NCBI GenBank assembly: GCA_040755915.1
Contig: JBFLWM010000045.1
Coordinates: 10,636 to 74,635 of the forward strand
Direction of reading: 5' to 3'
From: Sulfurivermis sp040755915
Lineage (GTDB): Bacteria > Pseudomonadota > Gammaproteobacteria > Thiohalomonadales > Thiohalomonadaceae
Length of the DNA: 64,000 bases
Numbering within the stretch: position 1 is the first letter of the stretch; each line of letters opens with the position of its first letter. The position numbers and the translations under genes were made by a program. This document shows positions 1-8,390 of the stretch, piece by piece. The notes under the pieces were generated by a model. That model had not been told where the DNA came from. It did not search any database and was given only the letters and a program-made list of their open reading frames with translations.

Positions 1-452
1 ACGAAGTAGGCCTCGCCACCCCGCTCCCTGTGCTGCAACATCACATCGGCGGTGCCGCGGGCCCGCAGCAGGTTCTGGCGTTCACGCCGCAGACCATCGA
101 GTGCATTGTGCAGGGATGACTGAAAATCACTCTCCAACAATGTTTCCGCTGCCGCCAGCAGGTCGATGACCCGCTCTTCATTCAGGCGCCGCAGGCGCTG
201 CATCTCCATGGTCATGGTTTCGCTGCCAGCGGCCGGATTAGCCAGCAGGGCGGCGGTGATGCCGCGTTCCATGGCCGAATTGGTGTTGAGCTGCAAGGTG
301 AGCTCGGAGATCTCATTGATGTGCAGCAGTTGACGGGCCTCGTGCAGATCATGCGCCGCCAGCCGGCCGCCCCACCCCACCGCGGCCAGGGAAATGAACG
401 TAATCAGTCCCAGCAGCAGGAACAGCAGTTGGCGCATGCGGAACAGATACAC
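1..452 (-). CDS. Membrane sensor protein, N-terminal part only (cut by window edge)
   Basis: Only the first ~150 residues are present; the frame stays open to the window edge. A GTG at 452 is preceded by GGAG with a 6-nt gap; an in-frame ATG at 437 is the alternative. The protein begins with one clear membrane segment (about residues 8-28, Leu/Ile-rich) and continues into a helical, charged region with an M-E-R-G-I-T stretch that recalls the periplasmic helical sensor domains of nitrate/nitrite-sensing (NIT-like) receptors. That family link is only a resemblance. The output domain is outside the window, so whether it is a kinase, chemoreceptor or cyclase is unknown. It lies 27 nt downstream of the amidotransferase gene and is probably the last gene of the TetR-led operon. 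Confidence 0.6.
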   Translation of the reverse strand, partial: MYLFRMRQLLFLLLGLITFISLAAVGWGGRLAAHDLHEARQLLHINEISELTLQLNTNSAMERGITAALLANPAAGSETMTMEMQRLRRLNEERVIDLLAAAETLLESDFQSSLHNALDGLRRERQNLLRARGTADVMLQHRERGGEAYF

Positions 453-479
453 GGTGAGCTCCGGGTGGAAAGCGCGCGG

Positions 480-1193
480 CTAGGACGGCACGGCTTGCAG
501 CCAGTCCCGCATCATGGCCTGCCCCTGCCGCAGCAAGCCTGCCGCCCAGTGTGCCGTCTCAGCACGCAGTTGCGGCACGCTGATGCCCGCGGTGGCTCCG
601 ATTTCACAGGCATGACCGATGAACCAGCGCTCCATGCCGGCTGCCGTCACCTCCGGGTGAAACTGCAGGGCCAGGGCATGCCGGCCGACGGCAAAGGCCT
701 GATTGGGATAACGCAGTGTACCGGCCAGGCGCTCGGCTCCCGCCGGGAGGTCAAAGGTATCGCCATGCCAGTGCAGCACCGGCGTCAACTCCGGTGCCAG
801 ATGGCGCAGTGGCGAAGTCTCCCCGGGCTCGGTCAGCTGCAATGGTGCCCAACCGATCTCCTTGCCCTCTTTACCGGGATACACCTGTGCACCGAGGGCG
901 CGTGCCATCAGTTGTGCGCCAAGACAGATGCCGACGATCGGCCGCTGCGCCGCCAGACGCTTGCCGATGAGGCGCAGCTCGTCGTGCAGGAATGGATAGA
1001 GCTCCTCCTCGTAGGCACCGATGGGACCGCCCAGAATCAGCAGCAGATCGGGAACTGCCGCATCGATGGCGGCGAGATCGTCCACACCGGCCTCCAGGTA
1101 GCGCAGCTCATAGCCGAGCTGCTCCAGCACCACGGCAAAACTGCCGGCATCCTCGAACGCGACATGACGGATGGCGAGCGCCTGTTTTTTCAT
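480..1193 (-). CDS. Stand-alone class I glutamine amidotransferase (GMP synthase-like)
   Basis: A 237-residue protein with the complete class I glutaminase triad: nucleophile Cys90 in G-I-C-L-G-A-Q and His179/Glu181 in the Q-F-H-P-E-V motif. Such domains release ammonia from glutamine for a partner enzyme. No synthetase domain is fused here, so this belongs to the group of free 'GMP synthase-like' amidotransferases whose acceptor is usually unknown. The ATG at 1193 is chosen because GAGGAG lies just upstream; a start five residues earlier has no ribosome site. It follows the metallo-hydrolase gene by 31 nt on the same strand, so the two are probably co-transcribed. Confidence 0.85.
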   Translation of the reverse strand: MKKQALAIRHVAFEDAGSFAVVLEQLGYELRYLEAGVDDLAAIDAAVPDLLLILGGPIGAYEEELYPFLHDELRLIGKRLAAQRPIVGICLGAQLMARALGAQVYPGKEGKEIGWAPLQLTEPGETSPLRHLAPELTPVLHWHGDTFDLPAGAERLAGTLRYPNQAFAVGRHALALQFHPEVTAAGMERWFIGHACEIGATAGISVPQLRAETAHWAAGLLRQGQAMMRDWLQAVPS

Positions 1194-1224
1194 TCTTGTT
1201 CTCCTCACCGCCGCTAGGACGGCA

Positions 1225-2628
1225 TCAAATCGTCACATGCTCCCCTTGGGCGGGCACCTGTGCCTTCCATCCCAGCTCCCTGACGACGGTCTCGGCAAAT
1301 ATCGCCGCCGTCGCCGCCTCGCCGTGCACCACGAAGGTCCGCCGTGGCGGATCGCGGAAGGCACGCAGCCAGCGCAGCAGGGCCGCCTGATCGGCGTGGG
1401 CAGAAAAACCTCCCAAAGTATAGATATCCGCCCGCACCGGCACGTCCTGGCCGAAGATACGCACCGATTCGGCCTGATCGACCAGACGCCGGCCGAGGGT
1501 GCCCTCGGCCTGAAAGCCGGTAATGAGAATGCTGTTCTCGCGCCGCCCCAGATTATGCCGCAGGTGGTGCTTGATGCGGCCGCCGTCACACATGCCGCTG
1601 GCCGAGATGATCACTACACCGCCGTGGATGTTATTCAGCGCCATGGAATCCTCCACCGAGCCGGTGAATTTGAGGATTGGCAGCCCGCGGCCGGCGGCTC
1701 GCCAGGCGGCCAGTTCCCTGGCCGCCGCGTCGAACAGCTGCATGTGCTGCATGGTGATGCGCGTGACCTCGGTGGCCATGGGCGAGTCGACAAAGATATT
1801 CAGATTCTTGAAACGCCCCTGCCGCGTCAGCTCATGAAAGTGATAGAGCAACTCCTGCGTGCGCCCCACGGCAAAGGCGGGAACGATCACGTTGCCCTGC
1901 TTGCGCAGCAGGGTGTCGTTCACCGCCGCGACGAATTCGTCCAGGGTGGTATTCATGTCCTTGTGCAGACGGTTGCCGTAGGTGGACTCGACCAGCAGGA
2001 TATCGGCCTGCTCGATAATGGCGGGGTCACGCAGGATCGGGCGATTCGGCTGACCGAGATCGCCGGAGAACACCAGCTTGGTACGACGGTAGCCTTCCTG
2101 CACCCATACCTCGACGATGGCCGAACCGAGGATATGGCCGGCATCGCGGAAACAGCAGCGTACCGTGGCATGCGGCTCGACGTCGCGGTCATAGGCCAGC
2201 GGCTCGATCTGTTCCAGGCTGTGCAGGGCATCCCGCACCGTGTACAGCGGCTCGGCCGACTGATAGCGCGGCTTGCCGCCGCGCCTGATATAGCGTTGCG
2301 TGCGTTCGGCCTCCATCTCCTGAAGATGGCCGCTGTCCGGCAACATCACGGCCAGCAGATCGGCGGTCGCCGCCGTGGTGTAGATCGGCCCCCTGAAGCC
2401 GGCCAGTACCAGCCTGGGCAGCAGACCGCTGTGATCGATGTGGGCATGGGTCAGCAGCACGAAGTCGATATGCCGTGCCTCAAAGGGAAAGGGGCGACGA
2501 TTGCGTGCCTCGGTTTCCGGCGATCCCTGGAACATGCCGCAATCGACCAGAAATTTTACCTGTTCCGTCTCCACCAGATAGCAGGATCCGGTCACTTCCC
2601 CTGCCGCGCCATGGAAGCTGATCTTCAT
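1225..2628 (-). CDS. MBL-fold / beta-CASP RNA-processing type hydrolase
   Basis: A 467-residue metallo-beta-lactamase fold protein. The zinc motif HAHIDH is at residues 61-66, a further metal ligand lies in F-S-G-D-L-G, a beta-CASP-like D-S-P-M-A motif follows, and the C-terminal G-G-F-S-A-H-A-D and V-H-G-E motifs are typical of the RNA-specificity (RMMBL) region. Relatives include the YSH1/CPSF73-like exonuclease family in bacteria; a role in RNA trimming is known for the family and only inferred here. The start at 2628 is supported by a G-rich ribosome site and by an ATGA overlap with the TetR gene, which implies translational coupling. A longer frame extending upstream would run into the regulator and is rejected. 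Confidence 0.88.
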   Translation of the reverse strand: MKISFHGAAGEVTGSCYLVETEQVKFLVDCGMFQGSPETEARNRRPFPFEARHIDFVLLTHAHIDHSGLLPRLVLAGFRGPIYTTAATADLLAVMLPDSGHLQEMEAERTQRYIRRGGKPRYQSAEPLYTVRDALHSLEQIEPLAYDRDVEPHATVRCCFRDAGHILGSAIVEVWVQEGYRRTKLVFSGDLGQPNRPILRDPAIIEQADILLVESTYGNRLHKDMNTTLDEFVAAVNDTLLRKQGNVIVPAFAVGRTQELLYHFHELTRQGRFKNLNIFVDSPMATEVTRITMQHMQLFDAAARELAAWRAAGRGLPILKFTGSVEDSMALNNIHGGVVIISASGMCDGGRIKHHLRHNLGRRENSILITGFQAEGTLGRRLVDQAESVRIFGQDVPVRADIYTLGGFSAHADQAALLRWLRAFRDPPRRTFVVHGEAATAAIFAETVVRELGWKAQVPAQGEHVTI

Positions 2629-3230
2629 CGTTCCCCCACCTCGCGCCGCTCCAGTGCCGGACGCAGGAAGCTCCACAGGCTCTCCGCCTCCGTCTCCAGT
2701 GGATAGGAAAAATCCTGAATCGACCAGCGCATGACGGTCCCCTGCAAAAGGGCACCGATATAGCGTGCCCCCTGCTCCGCGTCGAGGTCGGCACGGAAAC
2801 ATCCGCAGACACGTCCCTCCTCCAGCAGGTCGGCAATACGCACCAGCAGGCGTTGATAGATCTCGCGCACCGCCGCCTTGAGGGCCGGCGACTCCACCTG
2901 CAGGCGATCGGAAAACACCACTCGCGGAATGCCGCGCCGCTTGCCGATGAAGGCCAGTTGCTGTTGCAACAGGCGCCGCAGACGGTCGTCGGGCGGCGTG
3001 TGTTCGTGCTCCAGTTGCTCCAGTACCTGCAACAGATGATCTGCCGCCCAGCCGACGACGGCACCGAAGATCGCGTCACGGCTCTTGAAGTGGCGGAAGA
3101 TGGTGGGCTGGGCGATGCCCACCCGTGCGGCGATGGCCTGGGTGGTGAGATTCTTGATGCCTTGTTCGGCGGCCAGCTCCAGGGTCGCCTCGACGATTTC
3201 CTGCCTGCGGATGTCGTGTGATTTTCCCAT
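2625..3230 (-). CDS. TetR/AcrR family transcriptional regulator
   Basis: A 201-residue regulator with an N-terminal helix-turn-helix (about residues 25-45; A-A-R-V-G-I-A-Q-P-T-I-F-R-H-F is the signature) followed by an all-helical ligand-binding part. The ATG at 3230 gives the usual TetR beginning (M-G-K-S-H-D-I-R-R). Its stop codon overlaps the start of the downstream metallo-hydrolase gene. A 7-bp-arm inverted repeat sits 8 nt upstream of its start codon and is the likely operator, so the regulator probably represses itself and the hydrolase-amidotransferase-sensor genes behind it. The inducer is unknown. Confidence 0.88.
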   Translation of the reverse strand: MGKSHDIRRQEIVEATLELAAEQGIKNLTTQAIAARVGIAQPTIFRHFKSRDAIFGAVVGWAADHLLQVLEQLEHEHTPPDDRLRRLLQQQLAFIGKRRGIPRVVFSDRLQVESPALKAAVREIYQRLLVRIADLLEEGRVCGCFRADLDAEQGARYIGALLQGTVMRWSIQDFSYPLETEAESLWSFLRPALERREVGER

Positions 3231-3238
3231 GGCAAACG

Positions 3239-3258
3239 ATGCAATTGGCTGATTGCAT
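3239..3258. promoter_or_regulatory. Inverted repeat, candidate TetR operator
   Basis: ATGCAAT at 3239-3245 and ATTGCAT at 3252-3258 form a perfect 7-bp inverted repeat around a 6-nt centre. It lies between a candidate -10 element and the regulator's start codon, where a bound repressor would block transcription. The size and symmetry fit TetR-family operators. The assignment rests on position and symmetry only. Confidence 0.5.
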
Positions 3259-3261
3259 TGC

Positions 3262-3290
3262 AGGCTACGCCGGCACAGGCAAAGTTTCAA
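3262..3290 (-). promoter_or_regulatory. Candidate sigma70 promoter of the TetR-led operon
   Basis: TTGAAA (3290-3285), a 17-nt spacer, then TAGCCT (3267-3262). The -35 is good and the -10 weak. Transcription would start inside the adjacent inverted repeat, which supports autorepression. Confidence 0.35.
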
Positions 3291-3373
3291 CCGGGAAACA
3301 CCATCACGCTGGCGCGATGACCAGGGCCGCGCCTGCGGCAGAAGCTGCCGGGTTCAACACAGACGGAAAGCGA

Positions 3374-6259
3374 CTATTTCGGCGCCTGCGCCAGATAGGC
3401 AAGAAACTCCGCCGCCGGTAATGGTCGGCTGTAAAAATACCCCTGTACCAGGTCGACGCCGCGGGCCGAGAGATACTCCAGCTGCTCCGCCGTCTCGACA
3501 CCCTCGGCGATGACCTTGAGATTCAGTACATGGGCCATCTGGATGATCGCCTCGCACAGCGCCGCATCATCCGGATCATCGATGATGTCATTGACGAAGC
3601 TGCGATCGATTTTCAACACGCCAAAGGGAAAGCGCTTGAGATAGCTGAGCGACGAATAACCGGTACCGAAATCATCCAGGGCGATGCGCACACCCAGCAG
3701 TTGCAGCCGCTCGAGTATGCCTGCGGTTCCCTCGACATCTTCCAGCAACAGACTTTCCGTAACCTCCAGTTCCAGCTGATCCGCTGCCAGCCCGGTTTCC
3801 GCCAGCACGGCAGCCACAGTCTCCACCAGCGCACCATCGCGGAACTGGCGCGATGACACATTGACACTCACCCGCAGTGGCTGCGGCCAGCCCGCTGCCT
3901 CGCGGCAGGCCGCCTCCAGCACCCAGCGGCCGATCGACACGATCAGACCGGTCTCCTCGGCCAGGGGAATAAAACGATCCGGACTGACCATGCCAAAGGT
4001 GGGGTTGTGCCAACGCAACAAGGCCTCGGCTCCAACGACCCGCCCGCTGCCACTGATCACCTGCGGCTGATAATGCAGCGACAACTCGCCCCGCTCCTGC
4101 GCATGACGCAGCTGCGACTCCAGCTCCAGTCGCTTGACAGCCCGCTCGTTCATCTCCGGCGTGAAGAACTGGGTCGTGTTTCGCCCCAGCTCCTTGGCAC
4201 GATGCAGGGCGGCATCGGCATTGCGCAACAGGATATGGACGTCCTCGCTGTCGTCCGGTGCCACCGTGACACCGATGCTGGGCGTGATGTAGATATTCTT
4301 CTCCTCAACGATGAACGGCCGTTCGAAGACGCTGCGCATCTTGTCCAGCACACGTTCGACGTCGTCCACCGTGGCGAGATCGGCCAGAACGATCAGAAAC
4401 TCGTCGCCACCCAGGCGGGCGACGGTATCACCCTCGCGCATGGCCGCCACCAGACGACGCGCCAGCTGCAGCAGTAGCTCATCACCGCTGCCATGGCCAA
4501 GGCTGTCGTTGATATTCTTGAAATTATCCAGGTCCAGTGACACCACTCCCACACTGCGCCCTTCGCGCCGCGCCCGTACTACAGCCTGGGCGACACGGTC
4601 GGCACCAAGAACACGGTTGGGCAGCTCGGTCAACGCATCGTAACTCTCCTGATGCAGCAGACGCTGTTCGTATTCCTTGCGTACCGTAATGTCTTCCTTG
4701 ACGGCGAGAAAATGATCAATCTCACCGCGGGCATTGCGAATCGGCGAGATGGAAGCATATTCCCAGAACAGTTCGCCATTCTTGCGCCGGTTGAGGAACT
4801 CGCCACGCCAGATCTCGCCGCGCATGATCGTTTCCCACAACACACGATAATCGCTCTGCGCGGTGTGACCACTCTTGAGCAGACGCGGATTGCCGCCGCG
4901 CACCTCATCAAGGCAATAGCCGGTGACTTCCTCGAACTTGGGATTGACGTATTCGATGGCACCTTCGAGATCGGTGATGATCACCGAAACCGGGCTCTGT
5001 TCCACCGCCTGCGACAGCTTGCGCAGGCGCTCCTCTGCCTGCACGCGCTGGGTAATGTCGCGGGAGGTTTCGATGATGCCGGTAAAACCGCCATCCACAT
5101 CCAGCAGCGGCGTGGCCTCCAGCTCGAACAGGCGGCGGCTGCCGTCGGCCAACACGTGCTCATGCACCATGGTGACCGGGCGCAGGGTGCGCCGCACCTC
5201 GTCCAGCGGACAGGGATGGCCATTGCCGCCGCAAGGCTGATCCTGTTTGTGGGATACCTGATGGCAACGCATGGGCAGTTCCTGCCCCTTCTCCAGATAG
5301 CGGCGGGCAGCGCGATTCATCATCATGACCTGGTAGTCGGCACCTATCACCATGATCGGGTCGAGAGCACCGTCGATGACGGTTTGCAGAAAGACCCGCT
5401 CGTGTTCGACCTGCGCCTTGCTGCCGGCCACGGCCTCTGCCATGGCATTGAAGGATGCAGCCACCTCGCCCAGCTCGTCGGTGCCGTCCAGCGCCACACG
5501 CGCCGCATAGTCGCCGTCGCGCAGCCGCTGCATGGGCGCCTTGAGCAGGGCCAGGCGCCGCACCACCACCCGTTGCAACAACAGGAACAACAGGATGAAG
5601 GCGGCGGCAAAAGCCGCCAGCCGGGTGCCCATCTCACGGGTCTGGCGCGCTATGATGCGCTGCTCGAGCTCGTCGGCGGGCAGCTTGATGCTCAGGATGC
5701 CGCGCACGTCCCCGAGCTGATAATCGAAGCCGGCGTCATAGTGTGCACGGATGGTATCCGGGGCGTCCTGGCGGCTGCCATGGCACTTCAGACAGTACTG
5801 CTCGATACGCAGCGGCTTGGCATAGTGATAGAAGCGCCGCCCCTCCGCGGTGGTGAAGGGCACCATGCGATAGCTGGCCGCGGTGTCGGTGCGGAAATGA
5901 TTGATCGCCTCCAGCTCCACGGCATCGGCGGCATTCTGCGGATTGCGTGCCCGATCGGAGACGTTGTTGAACGACAGGCCGGTGCGCACGAAGTGGAGGA
6001 ATTCCGCAGAGATGCGCGGCATGGCATGGGCCGGAAGGAAACCGATGGTTTCGTCATTGACCGGCAGGCCGGCGGCAATGAACTGATGCTGGTAGACCCG
6101 GCGCACGGCCTGCAGGGTACCGGCAATCACCTCGGCCTCCTGCAGCAGTTGCGCTGCGACGGCCGCACGGTTTTCGCGATACTGATGGTATTCCACGGCC
6201 AGATACAGGCTGAGGAATACCGCAGCAAACACCGCCAGCAATTTGGTTTGCAAACGCAT
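3374..6259 (-). CDS. Haem-binding, membrane-bound PAS-GGDEF-EAL cyclic-di-GMP enzyme
   Basis: A 961-residue signalling protein. In order: a membrane segment (about 7-27); a periplasmic DUF3365/Tll0287-like domain with a c-type haem motif C-L-K-C-H at 156-160; a second membrane segment (about 212-230); HAMP (about 231-282); two PAS/PAC units (about 290-530); GGDEF (about 545-705) with an intact G-G-D-E-F signature; and EAL (about 715-955) with E-A-L-L-R and the D-D-F-G-T-G-Y loop. Both output domains keep their signature residues, so synthesis and hydrolysis of cyclic-di-GMP are both possible. The covalent haem site implies sensing of a redox state or a gas such as NO or O2; that is inference. 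The start at 6259 places the first membrane segment at the N-terminus; the longer upstream frame is rejected. Confidence 0.9.
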   Translation of the reverse strand: MRLQTKLLAVFAAVFLSLYLAVEYHQYRENRAAVAAQLLQEAEVIAGTLQAVRRVYQHQFIAAGLPVNDETIGFLPAHAMPRISAEFLHFVRTGLSFNNVSDRARNPQNAADAVELEAINHFRTDTAASYRMVPFTTAEGRRFYHYAKPLRIEQYCLKCHGSRQDAPDTIRAHYDAGFDYQLGDVRGILSIKLPADELEQRIIARQTREMGTRLAAFAAAFILLFLLLQRVVVRRLALLKAPMQRLRDGDYAARVALDGTDELGEVAASFNAMAEAVAGSKAQVEHERVFLQTVIDGALDPIMVIGADYQVMMMNRAARRYLEKGQELPMRCHQVSHKQDQPCGGNGHPCPLDEVRRTLRPVTMVHEHVLADGSRRLFELEATPLLDVDGGFTGIIETSRDITQRVQAEERLRKLSQAVEQSPVSVIITDLEGAIEYVNPKFEEVTGYCLDEVRGGNPRLLKSGHTAQSDYRVLWETIMRGEIWRGEFLNRRKNGELFWEYASISPIRNARGEIDHFLAVKEDITVRKEYEQRLLHQESYDALTELPNRVLGADRVAQAVVRARREGRSVGVVSLDLDNFKNINDSLGHGSGDELLLQLARRLVAAMREGDTVARLGGDEFLIVLADLATVDDVERVLDKMRSVFERPFIVEEKNIYITPSIGVTVAPDDSEDVHILLRNADAALHRAKELGRNTTQFFTPEMNERAVKRLELESQLRHAQERGELSLHYQPQVISGSGRVVGAEALLRWHNPTFGMVSPDRFIPLAEETGLIVSIGRWVLEAACREAAGWPQPLRVSVNVSSRQFRDGALVETVAAVLAETGLAADQLELEVTESLLLEDVEGTAGILERLQLLGVRIALDDFGTGYSSLSYLKRFPFGVLKIDRSFVNDIIDDPDDAALCEAIIQMAHVLNLKVIAEGVETAEQLEYLSARGVDLVQGYFYSRPLPAAEFLAYLAQAPK

Positions 6260-6420
6260 GGGCGTACCCGCACTGCACCGCCGTGCGCCGCGCCCGCCCG
6301 GCCACGTTATTGGTTGTTTTGCAGCACGTGCTGTCGACACCGTGTGGTGCGTCGCACAGCTCCGTGTGAGCGCCGGCTTATCGCGGTAACGCACACGGTT
6401 TTGAGTCTACGCCACGGACA

Positions 6421-6446
6421 GCGGTGCTGCAATGAAGCAGCACCGC
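6421..6446. repeat. Perfect 10-bp stem-loop in intergenic DNA
   Basis: GCGGTGCTGC and GCAGCACCGC flank a 6-nt loop. It lies between the redoxin gene and the cyclic-di-GMP gene. There is no T-run on either strand, so it is not a standard intrinsic terminator; it may stabilise the 3' end of the redoxin mRNA. Confidence 0.5.
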
Positions 6447-6449
6447 AGA

Positions 6450-6465
6450 GTCGCCGCGCGGCGAC
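6450..6465. repeat. Perfect 16-nt palindrome next to the 6421-6446 stem-loop
   Basis: GTCGCCGC followed directly by GCGGCGAC. With the neighbouring stem-loop it makes a tandem hairpin block downstream of the redoxin gene. No protein-binding family is recognised. Confidence 0.45.
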
Positions 6466-6510
6466 CGGAAGCGCCATTTATTGATCTATGCTGGATTCAG
6501 CCAGGATAAG

Positions 6511-7089
6511 TCAGCCGTAATACTCCGGCTCGTTGCCCGGTTTCCACTTGATGTTACACCCCATGCTGGGGCGCTGCTCGTCGGGCACCGGCAGACCGGC
6601 CAGGACCGCTTTCACAGCATCCCGCAGATCTGCGCCGGTGACTGGCAGCTTGTTGCCGGGACGGCTGTCGTCGAACTGGCCACGGTACACCAGATGATGA
6701 TCGGCATCGAACAGGAAAAAATCCGGGGTACAGGCGGCGCGATAGGCCTTGGCCACCGCCTGCGTCGCATCGTACAGATATGGATAGGGATTGCCCCGCG
6801 CCTTTGCCTCCTGCGCCATGAACTCCGGCCCATCCTCGGCGCGGTGGGCCGGATCGTTGGCACTGATCGCCACCACGGCCAGACCATGCTCCTGATACTC
6901 GCGCGCGAAGTCAGTGAATGCCTCGGCGATGTGCTTGACGTAGGGGCAGTGATTGCAGGTAAACACCACCAACAGCGGCTTGCCGGCGAACTGACGGCGG
7001 CTGACGCTGGCCCCGGTCGCCGGCTCCGGCAGTTCGAAATCGGGAGCCGGGGTACCGAGTTCCAGCATGGTCGAAGGGGTCAGAGCCAT
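6511..7089 (-). CDS. Thioredoxin-fold redoxin (AhpC/TSA-like) protein
   Basis: A 192-residue cytoplasmic thioredoxin-fold protein with the AhpC/TSA beginning (A-P-D-F-E-L) and a C-N-H-C-P-Y-V-K active site, Cys45 and Cys48. This group is commonly annotated as 'thioredoxin family protein' and is related to resA/tlpA and peroxiredoxin-like proteins; the two cysteines indicate thiol-disulfide chemistry, but the substrate is not known. The ATG at 7089 is preceded by AGGAGA at a suitable distance. It is not obviously in an operon: the methionine salvage genes end 71 nt upstream, and 250 nt of hairpin-containing DNA follows. Confidence 0.85.
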   Translation of the reverse strand: MALTPSTMLELGTPAPDFELPEPATGASVSRRQFAGKPLLVVFTCNHCPYVKHIAEAFTDFAREYQEHGLAVVAISANDPAHRAEDGPEFMAQEAKARGNPYPYLYDATQAVAKAYRAACTPDFFLFDADHHLVYRGQFDDSRPGNKLPVTGADLRDAVKAVLAGLPVPDEQRPSMGCNIKWKPGNEPEYYG

Positions 7090-7160
7090 GACATGTCTCC
7101 TGTGTATGCTGTGCGTGACAGAATCCTGAACATCAGGGCGCTGCGTTACGTTCAGACCGG

Positions 7161-7835
7161 CTAGAGCGTGATGCCGCTGAAATCCGCTTCCTGCCGATGG
7201 CGTGCACCGGCATCCAGCGCGCCGTTGCGTACCAGCTGGCAGGTGCGCATGCCGGCGGCCTGGGCAGCGTCCAGTTCCTCGACGATGTCGGACAGGAACA
7301 ATATTTCCTGCGGCGGCAAACCGATGGCGGCGGCGATAGTGGCATAAGCCGCCGGATCGCGCTTGTTGCCGCTGGTGGTGTCGAAGTAGCCGCTGAACAA
7401 CGGCGTCAGATCGCCATGATCACTGTAGCCGAACAGCAGCCTCTGCGCCTGCACCGAACCGGAGGAGAATACATACAGGCGCACCCGGGCCGCCTGCCAG
7501 GCACGCAGGCGCTGTGCCGCATCGGCGTAGACATGGCCGGTGAAGTCGCCGTTGCGGTAGCCCGCCTCCCAGATCATGCCCTGCAGCGCCTTCAACGGCG
7601 TGATCTTGCGATCTTCATCGATCCATTGCCGCAACTGCGCGCCCGCCTCGGCCAGGCTGAGCACCCTGCCGACCGTGGCGCTGACCGCACTGAGCTGCTC
7701 CGCCACTGCCGGTTCGGCGGCGTGCGCCCACAGAAAGTCATCCATCTGCCGGCGTGCATAGGGGAACAACACATCCTTGACGAAGGACAGCGACGAGGTG
7801 GTGCCCTCGATGTCGGTAAGGATGGCGCGGATCAT
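7161..7835 (-). CDS. mtnC: Enolase-phosphatase E1 of methionine salvage
   Basis: A 224-residue HAD-family enzyme that both enolises and dephosphorylates 2,3-diketo-5-methylthiopentyl-1-phosphate, giving the acireductone used by MtnD. The N-terminus carries the HAD nucleophile motif with Asp8 and Glu10 in T-D-I-E-G-T-T, the variant typical of E1. A later S-S-G-S-V motif and F-L-S-D-I-V-E-E complete the HAD set. The start at 7835 overlaps the mtnD stop as ATGA. The frame can be extended upstream but only into mtnD. It is last in the mtnB-mtnD-mtnC operon. Confidence 0.93.
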   Translation of the reverse strand: MIRAILTDIEGTTSSLSFVKDVLFPYARRQMDDFLWAHAAEPAVAEQLSAVSATVGRVLSLAEAGAQLRQWIDEDRKITPLKALQGMIWEAGYRNGDFTGHVYADAAQRLRAWQAARVRLYVFSSGSVQAQRLLFGYSDHGDLTPLFSGYFDTTSGNKRDPAAYATIAAAIGLPPQEILFLSDIVEELDAAQAAGMRTCQLVRNGALDAGARHRQEADFSGITL

Positions 7836-8386
7836 GCTGCCACGAACTGATCGAAACTGGGGAAGTGCGCGGCGATGCCGCTGCCGGTAAACTGCGCCAC
7901 CCAGCCATCCGGGACGGTGAACAGGCGGATGCACTTGAAGTCGGGATGCTCACCCATGTCGAACCAGTGCGGTGTGTCGGCCGGCACCGAGATCAAATCA
8001 CCCTGCTCGCACAGCACCATGTAGATGTGCTCGCCGACGTGCAGGTAGAACAGGCCGCTGCCATCGACAAAGAAACGCACCTCGAAGTCGGCATGCACAT
8101 GTTCGGCGAGAAACTTGCCGCGCAGCTCCGCCCGCTGCGGGTGATCCGGGCGCAAACTGACCACATCCACCGACTGGAAGCCATATTCGCGCGTCAGCCG
8201 CTCCACCGGCTCACGATAGGCCGCCAGCACCTCATCCTGCCCCGCCGCGGCACTCAGCGGCGCGCTGGCCTGCCAGCGCTCGAAGCGCACGCCCAGCGCG
8301 GACAGCTGCGCAGCGATGGTGCCATGCTCGGTGCATACGGTTTCGACGGCGCCATCAGCGGCACGACGGATCTCCAGACGGCTCAT
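7832..8386 (-). CDS. mtnD: Acireductone dioxygenase
   Basis: A 184-residue cupin enzyme of methionine salvage that oxidises the acireductone to the 2-oxo acid precursor of methionine and formate (iron form) or to a shunt product (nickel form). Metal ligands are visible: His96, His98 and Glu102 in E-H-V-H-A-D-F-E, and His140 in D-T-P-H-W-F. The ATG at 8386 lies 4 nt after the mtnB stop, with GAGGAT upstream; its own stop overlaps the mtnC start. The length matches the family. Confidence 0.93.
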   Translation of the reverse strand: MSRLEIRRAADGAVETVCTEHGTIAAQLSALGVRFERWQASAPLSAAAGQDEVLAAYREPVERLTREYGFQSVDVVSLRPDHPQRAELRGKFLAEHVHADFEVRFFVDGSGLFYLHVGEHIYMVLCEQGDLISVPADTPHWFDMGEHPDFKCIRLFTVPDGWVAQFTGSGIAAHFPSFDQFVAA

Positions 8387-8390
8387 GCAA

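Noticed and set aside
3336..3350. CGGCAG/CTGCCG hairpin after the cyclic-di-GMP gene as terminator
   Set aside because: Short stem with no T-run on the minus strand; could be part of a Rho-dependent end but not supportable.
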